Of a stretch of DNA of 64,000 nucleotides, positions 63,111 to 64,000 are shown in pieces. The stretch comes from Flaveria trinervia (taxonomy: Eukaryota; Streptophyta; Magnoliopsida; Asterales; Asteraceae), in assembly GCA_025506515.1 (NCBI GenBank), contig CM046458.1:38307940-38371939 (forward strand), given 5' to 3'. Made by a program: the position numbers and the translations under genes. Under the pieces are notes generated by a model. It saw only the letters and a list, made by a program, of their open reading frames with translations. It was not told where the DNA came from and ran no database searches. Each line of letters begins with the position of its first letter. The first letter of the stretch is position 1.

Positions 63111-64000
63111 TCAGATATTAACAGTCCTCATTAGGATGATCACCATTCCTTTCTTCATAAGATGATCAGGATCCTTCAGGCTGTCAAAGTGTCTTCTCAT
63201 GTCAAAGAGGTCATGCAGAGGAAACTGAAACATATCTTGCCATGTATAAATGTCTTTAATGCCTTGATCTCTAATAACATGCCATCTTTCTGGATTTATG
63301 GTGTATGTTCAAGACAAGATGGGTCTTCCTGTTGCTAGAGGAGCTAATTGAATTGGAGTTGGTGTAGCTTCCTCTGGCTGCACATCCTTAGGTTGTTCTG
63401 ATTCATCTTGAGGTTTAGAACGGGATGCAGGCTTCTTCTTCTTAGGCTTTGGTCTAGAAGTCATCCTCTTCTTTCTCTTTCCAAATTTTAACTGAGAAGA
63501 CTGGCCTGCAGCACCAGATTTACCTTCACTGTCTTTCTTAGTTGGGACTTCCACTCTCTCATGTTCAGATGGAGAGGGAGGTTGACCCTGTTGTGGATCA
63601 GAAGATGAAGCTTACTGAGCAATAGCAGGAGGTTCGGGTTGTGTTGTGTTTGGTTGTTCAACCTTAACCTCCACTTCAGGTGGAGCCTGACTTGGAGTGG
63701 AGTGTAAGTCAGTGAGCTCTCCACTCTTAATCTTCTGCTTGATTACCCTGATATGCTCATCCATAGTGGATAGAGACATGGGTTCCAAGTCTCCTTCCAG
63801 AGAATCCATACAGCTTCGAGAAGCTCATCATCCTCTACCTATCAGCAGACTTCTTCATGCTCTTTTGGATGATGGCTCTTGATTTTGTAGCTTCTTCCCT
63901 TAGCTTCTTCTTTGTTGTCTTTCTTTCCTTGACTAACTCAAGCTCACATTGTTTTTAAGTACTCGAACTCAATATAGTCATAAGGTAAGGGAAGGAGTGC
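63111..64000 (-). pseudogene. E7 ORF3, C-terminal part
   Basis: Reading order: charged coiled-coil-like sequence (KERKTTKKKLREEATKS), STMDEHIRVIKQKIKSGELT (63809-63612), a stop, Pro/Glu-rich VPTKKDSEGKSGAAGQSS, a basic run KPKKKKPASRSKP that could act as a nuclear localisation signal, then after another stop NPERWHVIRDQGIKDIYTW and the end at 63111-63113. Aligns with E1 10800-11161 plus 37074-37515. Confidence 0.8.

Larger units (their letters stand above)
62293..64000 (-). mobile_element. E7: family D Copia element, 3' part
   Basis: 3' LTR, purine tract and the end of ORF3; the rest lies to the right. It provides the uninterrupted version of E1 ORF3 across the E4 insertion point. The left end is placed by analogy with the E5 LTR end (TTACAGG against TGACAGG), so the terminal TG would be mutated to TT. 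Confidence 0.87.

Noticed and set aside
1..64000. Host genes, tRNA or rRNA genes
   Set aside because: Searched by eye on both strands: every protein-like stretch belongs to a retrotransposon, and all long non-coding parts are LTRs, leaders or spacers. The only tRNA-related sequences are primer-binding sites.

Overview
This window is plant nuclear DNA made entirely of nested Ty1/copia LTR retrotransposons; I see no host gene. Evidence for a plant: Copia-order polyproteins (Gag, protease, integrase, RT with YVDD, RNase H), primer-binding sites TGGTATCAGAGC matching initiator tRNA-Met, purine tracts of the AGGGGGAGT type, 5-bp target duplications and AT-rich spacers. A eudicot, perhaps an asterid, is my guess: I recall similar extra 3' ORFs being annotated as 'longin/synaptobrevin-like' in composite-family genomes, but could not check this.

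Layout (E = element). E1 (+) is the oldest host: integrase-RT-RNase H-ORF3 at 5297-11161, resuming at 37074-38311 with its 3' LTR. E2 (+), only its 3' part in the window (1-5296), sits in the E1 integrase. E4 (-), 11162-37073, sits in E1 ORF3 and itself carries E3 (-), 15163-27616, in its ORF3. E6 (-), from 38312 to 62292 and beyond, sits in the E1 3' LTR and carries three younger insertions: E5 (-) 41739-54243 in its ORF3, E8 (+, small, non-autonomous) 58985-62161 in its RT, and E7 (-) 62293-64000 in its RT.

The elements form four large families. A = E2 and E3, B = E4 and E6, C = E5, D = E1 and E7. All share one uncommon plan: LTR, gag-pol, a long non-coding spacer, a long extra ORF (ORF3, about 950-1350 codons), purine tract, LTR. 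ORF3 has a conserved N-terminal domain in all four families (FW, GYxGD, WKYL/H, YPRF landmarks) followed by low-complexity, coiled-coil and family-specific C-terminal parts.

The main discovery candidate is regulatory. Each family carries its own short palindromic or hairpin motif in an array, and that array occurs twice: in the LTR upstream of the LTR TATA box, and again in the spacer upstream of a second TATA box before ORF3. Motifs: A CAGTCG-YR-CGACTG; B ATCCGCATT/AATGCGGAT; C AACTACTGAAG/CTTCAGTAGTT; D CTTCCGAAG. In families A and B the spacer also begins with a purine-tract-like AGGGGGAG. This suggests that the spacer derives from an ancient internal LTR and that ORF3 has its own LTR-like promoter, so these would be dual-promoter Copia elements. 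Most reading frames carry stops and frameshifts; E5 is the least damaged and probably the youngest large element.
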